Shown piece after piece: positions 11,190 to 22,572 of a stretch of 64,000 nucleotides of DNA. The notes beneath the pieces were generated by a model. The model ran no database searches and was not told where the DNA came from. It saw only the letters and a program-made list of their open reading frames with translations. The stretch's first letter is position 1, and each line of letters begins with the position of its first letter. A program made the translations under genes and the position numbers. The stretch comes from Haliotis asinina (Eukaryota; Mollusca; Gastropoda; Lepetellida; Haliotidae). The DNA is taken from positions 1,142,501-1,206,500 of the forward strand of contig NC_090291.1 of NCBI RefSeq assembly GCF_037392515.1, given 5' to 3'.

Positions 11190-11545
11190 TTAACCTTGGT
11201 GGATATCACCCAAGCTCTCCACGAGGTACAACATCAGGAGTTGATCTACTGAGATGTAGCAGGTGTAAAATACAAAATGTATTATGGAGAGCCTCAATAT
11301 CTGGTGCCGGGTGGAATCCCCAGATTTCACTGCCATATATAAGCACAGGTAAGATTCAACATAAAAACTATGAAATAAAATATCAAATGGTAGTTTACAA
11401 AACTGAGCGATCTTACACTTTCAACACTGCAAGACTTTGAGGCCTTGTTGAACAAGAGTTTTCTGGGTCATCTACCACGAACCCGAGCTAGCCAACTGAA
11501 CACCGAGATATTTATATATAGTAACCACGCCTAGGTATTTACAAC
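11190..11545 (-). mobile_element. LINE fragment (C-terminal reverse transcriptase region)
   Basis: The minus strand, across frames, gives NKYLGVQLASSGSW, then KTLVQQGLKVL, a degraded counterpart of LYGSEIWGFHPAPDIE at about 11300-11340, and a final block ending GELGDIHQG in an adjacent frame. That order matches the region after the reverse transcriptase palm in non-LTR elements that use the KYLG...GSEIWG signature. Several breaks are present. It differs from the L1-like fragments at 7.3-9.1 kb. Confidence 0.6.
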
Positions 11546-12558
11546 ACTACAATACAAGTTCATAGTGCTTTCTACACACAAGGCATAATCAACAACGCTG
11601 CTGCCATTATTTGCAAACATGTAAACGGACCTAGATTCTTGTCTTCCCCAACAGCCCCATTACAGATATGGACTGTGTTTACACAGTAGTTCAGTTCTTG
11701 ATCTGTTGGTAAGTAATAGGAATCATCATAAGCTTTATAGTCAGAGACATGACCCCCACCAGACCGTGCATTTAGGAGAAAATTATACAGCATCTTGATA
11801 GATGACTGTTTGAGTTGGTTGTGTGATCTTAAACCACATAATATTATCAGAAATGCACGGTATAAAGAGACACGTATGTTCGTACTTAGAGACATTATAC
11901 TGAACCATAACCAATATTTAGCTATGAACAAGACCAGTTTTATTCAGTGACATTTATTGAACGTGGATAATTGGTGAATTGATATCAGAATGACAATGTG
12001 TCAACGTGGAGTCAGCCCCATGACCAGGAGTTAAGTTCAGGTGAGCCATGGGTCGAGTCCTTTCCAGTACTCCTAGTCCTCTGCAGGCCGCATGTGAGGC
12101 CACAGTGAGGTTAAACCGTGTTGTCCATGCACCCACCCACACTGTACAGCTTGGGCATTGCTGAGCGCGCCGTCAAGCAACAATCATTCATAAATTATTT
12201 GCAACAAATATATAGAACACGATCAATGATTAAATGGCATATTTGACTTGAAATGATATTTTACTGCGCGTCAAAAACGTGTGATTATCGTTTATCTCCC
12301 TTAGACTGCTCGGCAGTCAAATGAATGCCCTCAAACTAATGTTTTGTTATGACGCCACACTTTAGTAACCCAAAGAGAAATTAATAATGCTACGAAGCCA
12401 CCAGATACATAGCTTCTTCAACTTGTTCTGGCTGCAAAGTTTTCTCCTTCTGATCATCCTTTCATAAATTAGTTGAAGCAAAATCAGACTATGACCTGGA
12501 GAAACTTAAAATGCCGAAACACATGTACATTTCCTACATATGAGGTTTCTGCCTTTGA
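11546..12558. other. Intergenic sequence without a supported gene
   Basis: A 119-codon open frame on the minus strand (11572-11931) has no recognisable motif, no promoter and no supporting splice signal, so I leave it uncalled. Nothing else stands out. Confidence 0.5.
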
Positions 12559-12999
12559 TGAATGACCTACAATACCTGTCTGTAACCTTCCCTTCGGGGG
12601 AGACCAAAATTACGTATACTTTATACATACGATTGTATTTGTCATGTGCAGAGTGTCGGAATATTAAGAATTCCTGTCCGTAAACCCAGCAATGTATGTA
12701 TGTATGTATGTATGTATGTATGTATGTATGTATGTATGTATGTATGTATGTATGTATGTATGTATGTATGTATGTATGTATGTATGTATGTATGTATGTA
12801 TGTATGTATGTATGTATGTATGTATGTATGTATGTATGTATGTATGTATGTATGTATGTATGTATGTATGTATGCCTGCAGGCAGGCAGGCACGCAGGCA
12901 GGCAGGCAGGCACGCACGCACGCACGCACGTATGTATGCATGCATGTCATTCTACTATTTACGTTGTAGACTGGGAATAAAAATGGAAATGGAAAAAAA
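12559..12999 (+). mobile_element. SINE-like repeat copy 1 with a TGTA microsatellite inside
   Basis: The 5' block (12559-12690) and 3' block (12951-12999, ending GGAAATGGAAAAAAAA) match the 5' and 3' blocks of a second copy at 13140-13473 with roughly 75-80 percent identity by eye. The middle is replaced by a long tetranucleotide repeat. The A-rich end suggests retroposition. The family is not identified. Confidence 0.55.
12692..12946 (+). repeat. ATGT tetranucleotide microsatellite with a CAGG/CACG tail
   Basis: About 46 uninterrupted copies of ATGT occupy 12692-12874, followed by imperfect CAGG and CACG units to 12946. The open frames found here on both strands (poly Met-Tyr-Val-Cys, Ile-His-Thr-Tyr) are artefacts of the repeat. 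Confidence 0.98.
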
Positions 13000-13139
13000 A
13001 CAGTTTTCTCTCCAATAGAAAGGGAGAGCATGCACATGTCCTTTTATATATATTATCAATACTATATTTTCTATGTACATAATTGTAAGCATATGAACAT
13101 ATGAACGTCTACATATGAACGCCTCATCCTTTATACACG

Positions 13140-13473
13140 ATGAATGAATTACAACTCCTATCTGTAACCTCTATTTCGATGGAGACCAAAGTTATGTACA
13201 CTTGTATACATACGATTGTATTAGCCATGTGCAAAGTGCCAGAATTAAGACCTCCTGTATGTAATTCCACTTCAGTTAAAGAGAAAGATATTTATCATAG
13301 CACGTATGTGCATATGTATATATCTTCAGGGAGACGTCGTCTACACACACACACACACACTGTCATTATACACTGTGTATATCTGTGTGTGCGTGTGTTT
13401 GAGTGAATGTATGCATATCATACTATATGTACTGAATACGTTGTAGAGTGGGAATGAAAATGGGAATGAAAAA
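13140..13473 (+). mobile_element. SINE-like repeat copy 2 with a CA-rich interior
   Basis: This is the second copy of the repeat at 12559-12999, sharing the GGAGACCAAA...ATACGATTGTATT block and the ACGTTGTAGA...GGGAATGAAAA end. Its centre has a short CA run (13344-13360) instead of the ATGT array. Confidence 0.55.
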
Positions 13474-13599
13474 CTATATCTAAACATTACAACATAACCC
13501 GATTCAGTAACTAATACAGAACACTGCTATAATACTGCAAAATATTTCCCAAATTACACAAACCAATAGCTTATATTGAAAAGAAGGATTGTGATGTGT

Positions 13600-15928
13600 T
13601 TACACACGAGATGCCAATACCTCCACTCCAACTAATGTACACAAGTACATATGACCACGACCACCAACGCACAGTCCCAATGGACACTGGACACCATCCT
13701 GTGATGTCAGTATGTTTCTAACAAACTGTCCTGACTCTGTCAGATGGATGACTCTGTGTTGTGAGTAGTCTGTCACCAGGATGTCGCCTGTCCTGTTGCT
13801 TGTAATACCACGTGGAACCTTCAGTGCTGTATCTCCCGTAGGTCTGTAGTTAAACACCACATCTCCCCCGGGAGTCAGACACACGACACACTTGGTCCCA
13901 CCATCAGACACCAGGATGTTTCCTGTCCGCGTGGTACAGAGGAAGTTAGGATACTTTAAGATGCCTCCACCTTCGTGGTTTTGACAAACTGACTTCAACA
14001 CGTGTCCCGACATATCCAGGATTTCAACACAGGGAGGGGACTCGGAACTTGCTGCTAGTGTAGAAGGTGTCAGAGACGTTATGCCCCAGTACTGTTTGCT
14101 GGTTGTGATTGTCGACAGCAGCATTAGGTTAGGGTTCACTTCAGCTGTTACAATCTGACAGGTCTCCCGGACAGTGACAGCCACCTGGTTGTGTGCCAGC
14201 CTTGTTATACCATAGGGTGTACCTTCCAGACTGAGCTTGCTGTGACCTGCCTGACTGTTCCTGGTGTACAAGGACTTCACGCTGTTGTTGTTGAAGTCCG
14301 TTACTACCACTGTGTCTGAACCATTCACCTTTAACACCGTCACGTCAGTAGGGGATCCTTCCATGGCATCTCCTAATACTCTCACGTCAATGGTGTCCTG
14401 TAACACAGGAGCAGCCTTCAGGTCCAGCTCATCGTCATACTGGACGTGTATCTCACCCAGATGGAGATCGTCGAGTGCTCTACTCAGCTTGTCTGTTTCC
14501 TGTCTAAATGATATCTTGTCTATTCTTACCTTCTCCTTCACGTTTACGGCTCCGACAGCCTCCACATCACCGGCCTCACATCCCTGATACATCTCATACA
14601 CATCCATGTCACACTCAGATTGTAGAGCCTGGTCTATCAGCTCAGCCTGTTGTTGGTACATCTGTACTGACATCTCACCTGACTTTATGTCTGCCTTCAG
14701 TTGGCCAATGTGTCTGTCAGACATCTCTTTCAGTTCAGACAGAAGTTTCTGTTCCTTGGCTTTGATCACCTCTATTGCTGTGAGACTTGCAGACTTGATA
14801 TTTGATTCTAATTGTAAATAATGCGCCAGTTCTTCGCCGACTTTGGAGTTTTGTTTTCCAACATGTGTTATTATCTCATTGTGTTTCTTTAACAAGCTCT
14901 CTTTACGTCTTTCCAGATCCATTTTCAGTGCTGGAATCTCAATCTCAATCTCAACAACCAAGCCACATCTTCTGTGATATATAATGCAGCATGTTTGACA
15001 GACAGCTGTTTTACAATCTTTGCAAATATATTTGATATTCTCGTCCTTGTGAACTTTGCACATGACCTTTCTGTTAACCTTGACCTTTGTCTCGCCAGAC
15101 AAGTCAATTACGTGATGGTGACGGGTAGATGGGATTTGTTGGTGCAGCCATGTACATCGTTCACATAGTGTGTCGCCACAAATTGAACACCACGATGTAG
15201 CTGAAGTTGTCCCCCCTTTCTCTTTACAATAAATGCAGAAAGTCGCATCTGAAATAGTTATGCAATAATGTGGAGTTGTGGATGTTTTATCGTTTCGCGT
15301 TATATTACTTCATGTTGCACATCATGTAAATAAATGGGAACATGCACCAGAACACTGGAGTAAGCCCCAGACGGAAATGTCATAAAACTACTGTTGGATT
15401 TGTCTCACTGGTAAACGATACATGGTTCTTGGGTCATGTGACTTCTGGTATTCTGTCTGCTTTTCGCTAAGCACAAGCACACAAAAGGGTTATATTTTCA
15501 TAAACGTTCAAATAAGAGTGGTTTTAGATAGTTCGTAGTAAACTCTCTTCTCAACATGGCACACATTTAAATGCAATTAAATGTAGATAACCGTATAGGA
15601 GGAACGTACATACTGGTACCAACCACAAACATTCACCTTTAGATCGTGGGCAAAACGAGTCCAACAGTCCCTGGATGACAAAGATAGGCTTGACGTCATC
15701 CGCCCACTCCTCCACTGGTCGCACGGGGTCAGACACTTTCGTCATCTTGCTGCAGAATGGACACAGGAGAGACTTGGCACTGATGGCTTCTGGTCTGGTT
15801 TTGGTGTAGCTTACGACGCATTTTCGACAGAAGGTGTGATTACACACAAGTGTACAGGGCTTGTCAAACAACTCTGTACATATGGTGCATGTCAGGAAAT
15901 GTTCTGTCAACTTCTGGGTGGTCGTCAT
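13600..15928 (-). CDS. TRIM-like protein: RING, two B-boxes, coiled coil, NHL propeller
   Basis: Two coding exons: 15928-15637 and 15248-13600, joined across a 388-bp GT/AG intron in phase 1 (codon G|AT). The product is 646 aa. Residues 14-59 form a C3HC4 RING (C14, C17, C29, H31, C34, C37, C56, C59), expected to bind an E2 and give E3 ubiquitin ligase activity. A B-box-1-like zinc motif follows at about 101-146 (CIYCKEKG...CSICGDTLCERC), then a B-box 2 (CKVHKDENIKYICKDCKTAV) and a charged coiled coil to about residue 330. The C-terminal half repeats the NILVSDGGT and GDILVTDYSQHR type of NHL/beta-propeller blades, which bind protein or RNA in TRIM2, TRIM3 and TRIM71. The start MTTTQKL is the last Met before the RING; an upstream in-frame Met at 15991 is possible. 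Such genes are expanded in molluscs, so I give no symbol. Confidence 0.87.
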
Positions 15929-16690
15929 CTCTCCTGCGACAAGACCAACCAGACGGAACATACATGCTCTTATCAAACCAAGCCAAATCAAACCATGAGG
16001 CTTTACACAAACGACTTAATCTGTGGTCCTTATGTACTGTTTTATTCGGACAGTAAAACATGAACATATGTATGGAAACATGATCGAATCTCCCGTTTAA
16101 TACAAGCATAATGTCAGGCATATGCAGATCAACAGTCTGAGCTAGCATTGTTTGGCAAGTTCAGTTAGCAGCTGACTCTATTTGTGTGTGAATGATAATT
16201 GTTACAGTCTACCACTGAACATTTTGGCATATAGGTCATTTTGTTCAAAATTGGTAGTATTTTTCGGTCCTTTCCAATTTCTAACAAACATATTTTTGTT
16301 CCAATTAGAGTTATATCAATCAATAAATGTGGTACATCTTGTCATTTGGAAATTTATGCTTAATCACGTTTTGAGGTCAAAATTGGCAGATGTTTTTTTC
16401 CGTCTTCAGTGTTCACAAATAATATATAGACCAATGCAAATAAAAAAAGCAATTCAGGTTGTGACAAATAAGACTGATCAAGTATATTCCAAGTGTATTT
16501 AATCAACTTTTCAACAGTTTTCAACTTTCTTGCCCTGTGACTTTGTGTCCTGAGCGTTACCAGGGCGTGAAATTACTGCAATAAGTTCCCCCTGGAGCAA
16601 GATTGTAAATCTACTTCCTGATTCTGCTTGACTTTCTTCCTACGGAAGCGTGGTAGGGCCACAGTGAAACCTTTGTTTGGTGTTCCTATA
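15929..16690. other. Upstream flank of the TRIM-like gene
   Basis: This should contain the promoter of the minus-strand TRIM-like gene. I see no convincing TATA box and no coding sequence; open frames on the plus strand are antisense or random. Confidence 0.45.
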
Positions 16691-16700
16691 TAAGCCATAA

Positions 16701-17007
16701 TGTCTTACGTAGGAGATACTTAGTCCTACGTAGGAGATACTTAATCCTACGTTAGGAGATCCTTAGTCCTACGTAGGAGATCCTTAGTCCTACGTAGGAG
16801 ACACTTAGTCCTACGTAGGACTAAGTAACTCCTGCGTAGGAGTTAGTATTTCCTACGTAAGACATACCATCTCCTACGCAGGACTTAATGTATCCCTTTT
16901 AAGGGTCGGTTCAAGAAGTATGGTTTTTAAGCTGAGAAATCTTTGGTTTGGAGATTTCCTACGTAAGACTTAGTGTCTCCTACGTAGGATTGGTATCTCC
17001 TAGTTTG
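16701..17007. repeat. Array of the palindrome TCCTACGTAGGA
   Basis: About twelve exact or near copies of the 12-bp palindrome TCCTACGTAGGA are spaced by roughly 10 bp spacers such as GATACTTAG and GATCCTTAG. A 55-bp interruption (about 16890-16945) splits the array. Because each unit is itself palindromic, the whole block can fold into many alternative hairpins. No gene overlaps it. Confidence 0.9.
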
Positions 17008-18015
17008 TAATAGTTTTCATGGACATGTTCAGTCTTCCATATTTACCAAGTGTGCACAAATAATACTGTGTAAAGAACGGAACTCGACCATATCGTACTG
17101 CTTGCTGTGAAATGTATTGTTTGTTTTTATTCAAAAGCCAAAACATGTATTAACAAGTTCTATACTGATATAACAAATGTACAAACTCTTCCGACAGCAG
17201 GAAACATGCCATATTGTTACAAGTTACCATTTCTAATACCCTTACGTCACTGTCTGCCCGAAATTGGATTAGTAGTTGAAGTAAATAGTATCAGTTTTTC
17301 CTTACACTTTGCCTATTTCTATGTTGCATTAAACTGTTTATGGTTCATGTCAGACTGTTACCATGCCTGTTTAAGCTGTTACCAGTACTTTCCTAATCGT
17401 TAATAGTGTTAACTGACTGTTCTAATTCATTCGTCACCTGTTCTGGGCTTAGTAGCAATTATATTTTACACAATATTTGCCTACTGAATGTTATATACAT
17501 AATAATTGTTCAGAAAAATGCAATTATTTTGTGTTAAACAAGTGAAAGATACAAAATAATACTTTAAAGATTGATGATAATAGTTTTTACACTAAAGTTT
17601 GACTGCATCAGTGTAAGAGCTGTGAATGCCATCTGTAAATGATTTTTCAGAATTATATTTCAGCATCATTATTCTAATTAAAAAGCGGTTACGTTCAGAA
17701 CTTTCCCCATCCACTATTAATAATTAATTGATTAATTAATTAATTAGTCGATAGTTAATTCAATATCAATAAATATCTTTTTTAATTAATCAATTAATCA
17801 ATTCAATGTCAGTAAGTATCTTTGAATAATTGTTTGAGATTTTCTTTGAATGAAGACCAAATCATTTGTTAAAATGGCCATATAAATCCCCCCACTGTGG
17901 GTGTCAATAAACATGGTTCAGAATGTTCATGCTTCTAAAAAGAGAAAATCATCCCTGTATTTTATCAGTAAAATACGACAGAACTTTCACTAATTTTCCA
18001 TTTTATCCTGTGTGC
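17008..18015. other. AT-rich intergenic sequence
   Basis: It contains a TTAATTAA-type low-complexity block at about 17716-17800 with a small local duplication (CAATATCAATAAATATC and CAATGTCAGTAAGTATC). No gene is supported. Confidence 0.55.
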
Positions 18016-18017
18016 CA

Positions 18018-18745
18018 CCTCAGACCTTATATGGCAACCATTAGAGTACTCCAACTACATACATCTATATCCTGACATCAGCACTAATATGGCAACCGTT
18101 AAAGTACTCCAACTACATACATCAATATCCTGACATCAGCACTGATATGGCAACCGTTAAAGTACTCCAACTACATACATCAATATCCTGACATTAACAG
18201 TGATATGGCAACCGTTAGAGTACTCCAACTACACATATCAATATCCTGACATCAGCACTGATATGGCAACCGTTAAAGTACTCCAACTACATACATCAAT
18301 ATCCTGACATCAGCACTGATATGGCAACCGTTAAAGTACTCCAACTACACATATCAATATCCTGACATCAGCACTGATATGGCAACCGTTAAAGTACTCC
18401 AACTACATACATCAATATCCTGACATCAGCACTGATATGGCAACCGTTAAAGTACTCCAACTACATACATCAATATCCTGACATCAGCACTGATATGGCA
18501 ACCGTTAAAGTACTCCAACTACATACATCAATATCCTGACATCAGCACTGATATGGCAACCGTTAAAGTACTCCAACTACATACATCAATATCCTGACAT
18601 CAGCACTGATATGGCAACCGTTAAAGTACTCCAACTACATACATCAATATCCTGACATCAGCACTGATATGGCAACCGTTAAAGTACTCCAACTACATAC
18701 ATCAATATCCTGACATCAGCACTGATATGGCAACCGTTAAAGTAC
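18018..18745. repeat. 58-bp minisatellite, about 12-13 copies
   Basis: The unit contains ATATGGCAACCGTTAAAGTA and ATCCTGACATCAGCACTG. The first units are the most diverged and the last seven are nearly identical, the pattern expected if the array grows by recent duplication at its right end. There is no spacer variation, so it is not a CRISPR. Confidence 0.97.
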
Positions 18746-18997
18746 CCACACTACGCAATAACGATGTATGCATATATAGTACAGATACATCAGGAGAAAA
18801 ACTCGAAGTCACAAGGTCGATCAAAGAAGCAATAAAAGTAGACGCTTCATACACCATGCTCAGTCTAAACATTGCAGTATATTAGGTGCCTGGAGATGAC
18901 CTAACAGTTAGACGAACCATGGTGGTGTTACCTGTACACAGTGGGACAGGTGGGTAGCGTTGTACCTGGAATAGACACAGTCCCTGTGAAAACACAC

Positions 18998-19340
18998 TCA
19001 CCAGAGACAGCTTGGTAACCAGTGGAGAGGGAAGGAAACTGAGCGCCGGAAGATACAGATATATATCTGGGCTTGGTGAATCAGTGATCAGAGATCCAGT
19101 TCCCCAGGAACAATGATCCTCAAGTGAGAAACATGCCATGAGAGAAGCAACATTGTGCACAAATACAGGGATGGCAACAGGAAAATCGGTTTTCAGCTGG
19201 AAACCTAATATTGTGTCTTCGAATGGGAGTTCAGATGATTCACAAAACTGATCATTTAGAAATAAAGAAAGCGGAATCCGTCGAAAATTGTCATCCCTGC
19301 ATGTAACATGACACAAAGAAGTGAAATACTCATCACCATA
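18998..19340 (-). CDS. Possible coding exon of an unidentified gene
   Basis: An open frame on the minus strand (18882-19385) includes a stretch bounded by an AG acceptor-like TGCAG near 19308 and a GTGAGT donor near 18998-19003. The encoded peptide between them (for example NDQFCESSELPFEDTILGF and VAIPVFVHNVASLMACF) has ordinary protein composition. I do not recognise it. The 5' end of the frame runs into a sequence resembling one unit of the 68-bp minisatellite nearby, so the ATG at 19385 is doubtful. It could be a real internal exon or chance. Confidence 0.25.
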
Positions 19341-19728
19341 CACTGTTGTGCTGCCCTGTGCCTCCCGCTTATAAGACCATGTCAATAGATGAATTATGCA
19401 TCATTGTAAACCAAAAGTTACTGTGTTCTGTAATCTGATTGGTTGAAAAACACGATTAAATGGTATTAGATTCCCGGAAACTGAAAGGCTATTCACCGCG
19501 TATTGACACGTAAACAATTGTTTTGTTGTGTCATCAACAGTGGTGACGTTATTCAAATCATATTGTGACTTAAAGTTAGAATGACGTCACAAATGAGCAA
19601 CTCCAGATGCTACCATGAGAACCAGCTGAAACGGCCAGCCGATGACACTTCACTGCTGTGTCCGTATTCGATGTAAACGAGTGCAGACAGTAAAACCCCT
19701 TTGGTTTACATTTTGTGTTTACAATGTC

Positions 19729-19830
19729 GATAAACATCATGTGTTGGCCAATTTCCGGGTGTTATTGAGTATTTGAAGCACGGGAATGCAGTTGGAACAC
19801 CCGGAAATTGGCCAACACATGATGTTTATC
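19729..19830. repeat. Perfect 35-bp inverted repeat around a 32-bp spacer
   Basis: The left arm at 19729-19763 (GATAAACATCATGTGTTGGC...) is matched exactly by the reverse complement at 19796-19830. Perfect pairing over 35 bp implies a young event, such as a fold-back element or an inverted template switch. It abuts the start of the 68-bp minisatellite. Confidence 0.95.
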
Positions 19831-19844
19831 TCCTAAATACATAC

Positions 19845-21975
19845 TGTTGTGCTGCCGTGTGCCTCCCGCTTATACCGCCATGTCAACAGGTGAATTATGG
19901 GTCCATAGACACTGTTGTGCCACCTTGTCAACAGGTGAATTATGTGTCCATGGACACTGTTGTGCTGTCCTGTGCCTCCCACTTATACCACCATGTCAAC
20001 GGGTGAATTATGCATTCACAGACACTGTTGTGTTACCCTGTGCCTCCCGCTTATACCGCCATGTCAACGGGTGAATTATGGGTCCATAGAGACTGTTGTA
20101 CTGCCCTGTGTCTCCCGTTTATACCACCATGTCAACAGGTGAATTATGGGTCCATAGAGACTGTTGTACTGCCCTGTACCTCCCGCTTATACCACCATGT
20201 CAACAGGTGAACTATGGGTCCATAGAGACTGTTGTACTGACCTGTGCCTCCCGCTTATACCACCATGTCAACAGGTGAATTATGGGTCCATAGAGACTGT
20301 TGTACTGACCTGTACCTCCCGCTTATACCACCATGTCAATAAGTAAATTATGGGTCCATAGAGACTGTTGTACTGACCTGTGCCTCCCGCTTATACCACC
20401 ATGTCAACAGGTGAATTATGGGTCCATAGAGACTGTTCTACTGACCTGTGCCTCCCGTTTATACCACCATGTCAACAGGTGAATTATGGGTCCATAGAGA
20501 CTGTTGTACTGACCTGTACCTCCCGCTTATACCACCATGTCAACAGGTGATTTATGGGTCCATAGAGACTGTTCTACTGACCTGTGCCTCCCGCTTATAC
20601 CACCATGTCAACAGGTGAATTATGCATCAGTAGACACTGTTGTGCTGTCCTGTGCCTCCCGCTTATACTGCCGTATCAACAGGTGAATTATGCATCCATA
20701 GACACTGTTACACTGCCCTGTGCCTCCCGCTTATACCACCATGTCAACGGGTGAATTATGCATCAATAGACACTGTTGTGCTGTCCTGTGCCTCCCGCTT
20801 ATACTGCCGTGTCAACAGGTGAATTATGGGTCCATAGACACTGTTATACTGGCCTGTGCCTCCCACTTATACCACCATGTCAGCGGGTGAATTATGGGTC
20901 CATAGAGACTGTTGTACTGACCTGTACCTCCCGCTTATACCACCATGTCAATAAGTAAATTATGGGTCCATAGAGACTGTTGTACTGACCTGTGCCTCCC
21001 GCTTATACCACCATGTCAACAGGTGAATTATGGGTCCATAGAGACTGTTCTACTGACCTGTGCCTCCCGTTTATACCACCATGTCAACAGGTGAATTATG
21101 GGTCCATAGAGACTGTTGTACTGACCTGTACCTCCCGCTTATACCACCATGTCAACAGGTGATTTATGGGTCCATAGAGACTGTTCTACTGACCTGTGCC
21201 TCCCGCTTATACCACCATGTCAACAGGTGAATTATGCATCAGTAGACACTGTTGTGCTGTCCTGTGCCTCCCGCTTATACTGCCGTATCAACAGGTGAAT
21301 TATGCATCCATAGACACTGTTACACTGCCCTGTGCCTCCCGCTTATACCACCATGTCAACGGGTGAATTATGCATCAATAGACACTGTTGTGCTGTCCTG
21401 TGCCTCCCGCTTATACTGCCGTGTCAACAGGTGAATTATGGGTCCATAGACACTGTTATACTGGCCTGTGCCTCCCACTTATACCACCATGTCAGCGGGT
21501 GAATTGTGTGTCCATAGACACTGTTGTGCTGCCCTGTGTCTCCCGTTTATACCACCGTGTCAACAGGTGAATTATGCATCCATAGACACTGTTGTACTGC
21601 CCTGTGTCTCCCGCTTATACCACCATGTCAACAGGTGAATTGTGTGTCCATAGACACTGTTGTGCTGCCCTGTGTCTCCCACTTATACCACCATGTAAAC
21701 AGGTGAATTATTTGTCCATAGACACTGTTGTGCTGCCCTGTGTCTCTCGCTTATACCACCATGTCAACAGGTGAATTATGCATCCATAGACACTATTGAG
21801 CTCCTCCATGCCTCCCGCTTATACCACCATGTAAACAGGTGAATTATCCGTCCACAGACACTGTTATACTGCCGTGTGCCTCCTGCTTATATCACCATGT
21901 CAACAGGTGAATTATGTGTCCATAGACACTGTTGTGCTGCCCAGTGCCTCCCACTTATACCATTATGTTAAATGG
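19845..21975. repeat. 68-bp minisatellite, about 31 copies, with a 612-bp higher-order duplication
   Basis: The unit contains CCTGTGCCTCCCGCTTATAC and CCATGTCAACAGGTGAATTA. Blocks starting near 20340 and 20952 repeat each other at an offset of 612 bp, exactly nine units, showing a recent block duplication inside the array. A single outlying unit lies at about 19340-19400. The series of 60-70 codon open frames here are repeat artefacts. Confidence 0.96.
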
Positions 21976-22310
21976 TTAATGACCCATGGCTAGTCACTGT
22001 CGTACTGTGCTATGTCTCGAAATGTACTTTGACAATCTTTTGCCTCCTTCTTGGAAATATACATGATGTGTACATCAAGTGATTATGATGTCAATCCTAA
22101 TACATCCTCAAAATTGTTTGCAACAGCTGTATGTTAAGATACAACACTAAAGGTCATTTCTACCACCAGGACACCAATAGCCACCACTGGACCAACACAG
22201 AGACTTCAGATTTCCAAAAGTAACTGAATCTCACTAGAGATGACACAGTTGGTCAGTGGTCTGATCATGTCAATAACTACGATGAAAGACAAAGTCAACA
22301 AAAGGAGAGA
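21976..22310. other. Intergenic sequence 3' of NDUFB9
   Basis: Nothing coding is supported between the minisatellite and the NDUFB9 polyadenylation signal. Confidence 0.5.
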
Positions 22311-22326
22311 TGAAAGAGTGACATAA

Positions 22327-22332
22327 TTTATT
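22327..22332 (-). terminator. Polyadenylation signal for NDUFB9
   Basis: AATAAA on the minus strand (TTTATT on the plus strand), 241 bp after the NDUFB9 stop codon. It implies a 3' untranslated region of about 260 nt. Confidence 0.6.
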
Positions 22333-22572
22333 ACAATCGTGTACATGGTCTAACTGCATCTGACTGTTGAATATTCACACTGTCAGGATAAGACAGCTGG
22401 AACTCCCTGTACCACACCTTCCAGAGTTGCCTTCGTCCAATGTACACAGTAGATCCATGACTTGGGGCTATCTGACACCTCAGCATGGCCATCAACACTA
22501 GGAAACTGACAGCAAAAACTGAAATATGTCCTTATGTACAATTTAAGTCACACCAACATGGTACAAGTCACA

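Noticed and set aside
11572-11931. 119-codon minus-strand frame
   Set aside because: No recognisable motif, promoter or splice signals.
12506-13037. Long open frames on both strands across the microsatellite
   Set aside because: They are products of a tetranucleotide repeat read in all frames.
18018-18745. Regular direct repeats resembling a CRISPR array (also at 39.1-39.9 and 40.7-42.6 kb)
   Set aside because: The units abut with no unique spacers and lie in a spliced animal genome; they are minisatellites.
19773-21774. Series of 60-77 codon frames with a repeated peptide
   Set aside because: They shift by 68 bp with the minisatellite period and have no constraint pattern.
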